This document shows positions 45,234 to 45,726 of a stretch of 45,726 nucleotides of DNA, in pieces. Both the position numbers and the translations under genes were made by a program. The stretch is from Sphingosinicella soli. GTDB lineage: Bacteria; Pseudomonadota; Alphaproteobacteria; Sphingomonadales; Sphingomonadaceae. The notes beneath the pieces were generated by a model. It worked only from the letters and a program-made list of their open reading frames with translations, had not been told where the DNA came from and did no database searches. The stretch is from positions 1-45,726 of the forward strand of contig NZ_JACHNZ010000032.1 in NCBI RefSeq assembly GCF_014199685.1. The letters run 5' to 3'. Positions within the stretch are counted from its first letter, which is position 1. Every line of letters starts with the position of its first letter.

Positions 45234-45260
45234 ATGGACCCCGGCCTGCGCCGGGGTGAC
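45234..45260 (-). repeat. Right 27-bp palindromic end of the GIY-YIG element
   Basis: The inverted counterpart of 44900-44926, with arms CCCCGGC (45239-45245) and GCCGGGG (45250-45256) around CTGC, ending GGTGAC. It is followed by GATTTTTATT, so it can also terminate the nuclease transcript. Confidence 0.8.
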
Positions 45261-45296
45261 GATTTTTATTAAATCGCCGCCGCTTACCCCACTCTC

Positions 45297-45323
45297 GTCA
45301 TACCGGCGAAGGCCGGTATCCAT
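45297..45323 (+). repeat. Third copy of the 27-bp palindrome
   Basis: Same orientation as the left end, 22 of 27 positions identical. Two of the stem differences on one arm (CC to TA) are matched by changes on the other arm (GG to TA), so base pairing is kept. It lies 36 bases beyond the right end of the cassette. Confidence 0.75.
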
Positions 45324-45726
45324 GCGAAGGTATGTAAAGTCGCCGAATTATCTTTAAACGTTCGGTCGCTCGTCGCACAAAGCTGCCGTCCCAATCGAGC
45401 CAACAGACCGGAAGGGGCGCCTTATGTCGACTTTCCCGCGACCCTGCGTGTCGATGGTCAACTCTCCAGCGTGAGCGTGAACGAGAAGCTGAGCGACCGG
45501 ATCGGGCGGACAAGCGACAATTTCATCGAACCATCTGCTTGCTCAGCAAGATTGATGCTTCGAACGGTTGGGTCAACCTTCGGCAACTTGAGGGGTTCTC
45601 CCGCGAACCGCTGGACCGCTCTCAGCAAGGCATCTAGGTGTTTAGTCCCTCGTTTTGATGGTGCGGTTCTCTGATAAACCGTTTTGGCTGCTCGGACCAT
45701 ATTTTGCAGACATATTCATATGGGGT
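45324..45726. other. Terminal stretch without a convincing gene
   Basis: About 400 bases that are less GC-rich than the rest. The plus frame is open from before 45340 to 45674 but has no good start, and nothing in it resembles a known family. This may be a gene remnant next to the repeat cluster or the edge of a gene beyond the window. Confidence 0.5.
45458..45700 (-). CDS. Possible short ORF, unknown
   Basis: An 80-codon frame (VRAAKTVYQRTAPSKRGTKH near its start, IRSLSFSFTLTLES at its end) with no recognisable domain, ribosome-binding site or neighbour. A competing open frame exists on the other strand. It is listed only so that the region is not blank. Confidence 0.2.
   Translation of the reverse strand: MVRAAKTVYQRTAPSKRGTKHLDALLRAVQRFAGEPLKLPKVDPTVRSINLAEQADGSMKLSLVRPIRSLSFSFTLTLES

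Larger units (their letters stand above)
44900..45260 (+). mobile_element. Candidate 361-bp GIY-YIG/palindrome cassette
   Basis: A single small nuclease gene is framed closely by two inverted copies of one 27-base palindrome, seven and 14 bases from the coding region. The layout resembles that of REP-associated transposase (RAYT) loci, with a GIY-YIG nuclease in place of the transposase. No target-site duplication is visible, and the palindromes also occur outside the cassette, so mobility is inference. Confidence 0.4.

Noticed and set aside
44750-45330. CRISPR-like array
   Set aside because: The repeats are palindromes in mixed orientation without regular unique spacers, and no cas genes are present.

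Overview
The window is GC-rich DNA from an alphaproteobacterium, most likely a sphingomonad (Sphingomonadales). This rests on three TonB-dependent receptors of the sphingomonad type, a complete protocatechuate 4,5-cleavage (lig) pathway arranged much like that of Sphingobium sp. SYK-6, and several small proteins of sphingomonad type. No rRNA, tRNA, CRISPR array or prophage was seen. The call is from recognition of protein families by eye; no search was run.

Layout. (1) 0.06-6.9 kb: a tripartite RND drug-efflux operon (small upstream protein, periplasmic adaptor, HAE1-type pump, NodT-type outer-membrane lipoprotein) followed by a small secreted protein. (2) 6.9-16.1 kb: the lig island. The leftward operon is DUF1932 dehydrogenase-ligJ-ligA-ligB-ligC, with a LysR regulator (probable LigR, carrying two DNA-binding domains) just upstream of it; the rightward operon is ligK-ligU-ligI-acyl-CoA dehydrogenase. 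Together they encode every step from protocatechuate to pyruvate and oxaloacetate. (3) 16.1-23.8 kb: a divergent locus. Leftward: Rieske oxygenase, SnoaL-like protein, TonB receptor, Rid-family protein, SRPBCC protein, FAD-dependent amine-oxidase-like enzyme. Rightward: Lrp/AsnC regulator, second SRPBCC protein, metallo-beta-lactamase hydrolase. Three evenly spaced GATATC-centred sites lie between the two arms. The substrate is unknown. (4) 23.9-28.8 kb: two small proteins, a hairpin/repeat cluster, a MOSC-flavodoxin-reductase-ferredoxin fusion gene split by an 8-bp repeat expansion, an amidohydrolase and an MFS transporter. (5) 28.8-36.4 kb: a MalT-like LuxR regulator, a TonB receptor, and a hydantoinase/oxoprolinase-like plus DUF917 pair. 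(6) 36.5-44.7 kb: a leftward TonB receptor divergent from three secreted peptidase-family proteins (M14, M20, M19), the last two lacking canonical metal ligands. (7) 44.75-45.7 kb: a repeat-rich segment with a GIY-YIG nuclease gene enclosed by 27-bp inverted repeats, then about 400 bp with no convincing gene.

Working together: regions 2-6 look like a chain of catabolic modules, each with its own regulator or outer-membrane receptor. The strongest candidates for something undescribed are the AsnC-controlled Rieske/amine-oxidase locus, the GIY-YIG gene flanked by covarying palindromes, and the slippage-prone octamer that splits the MOSC-reductase gene.
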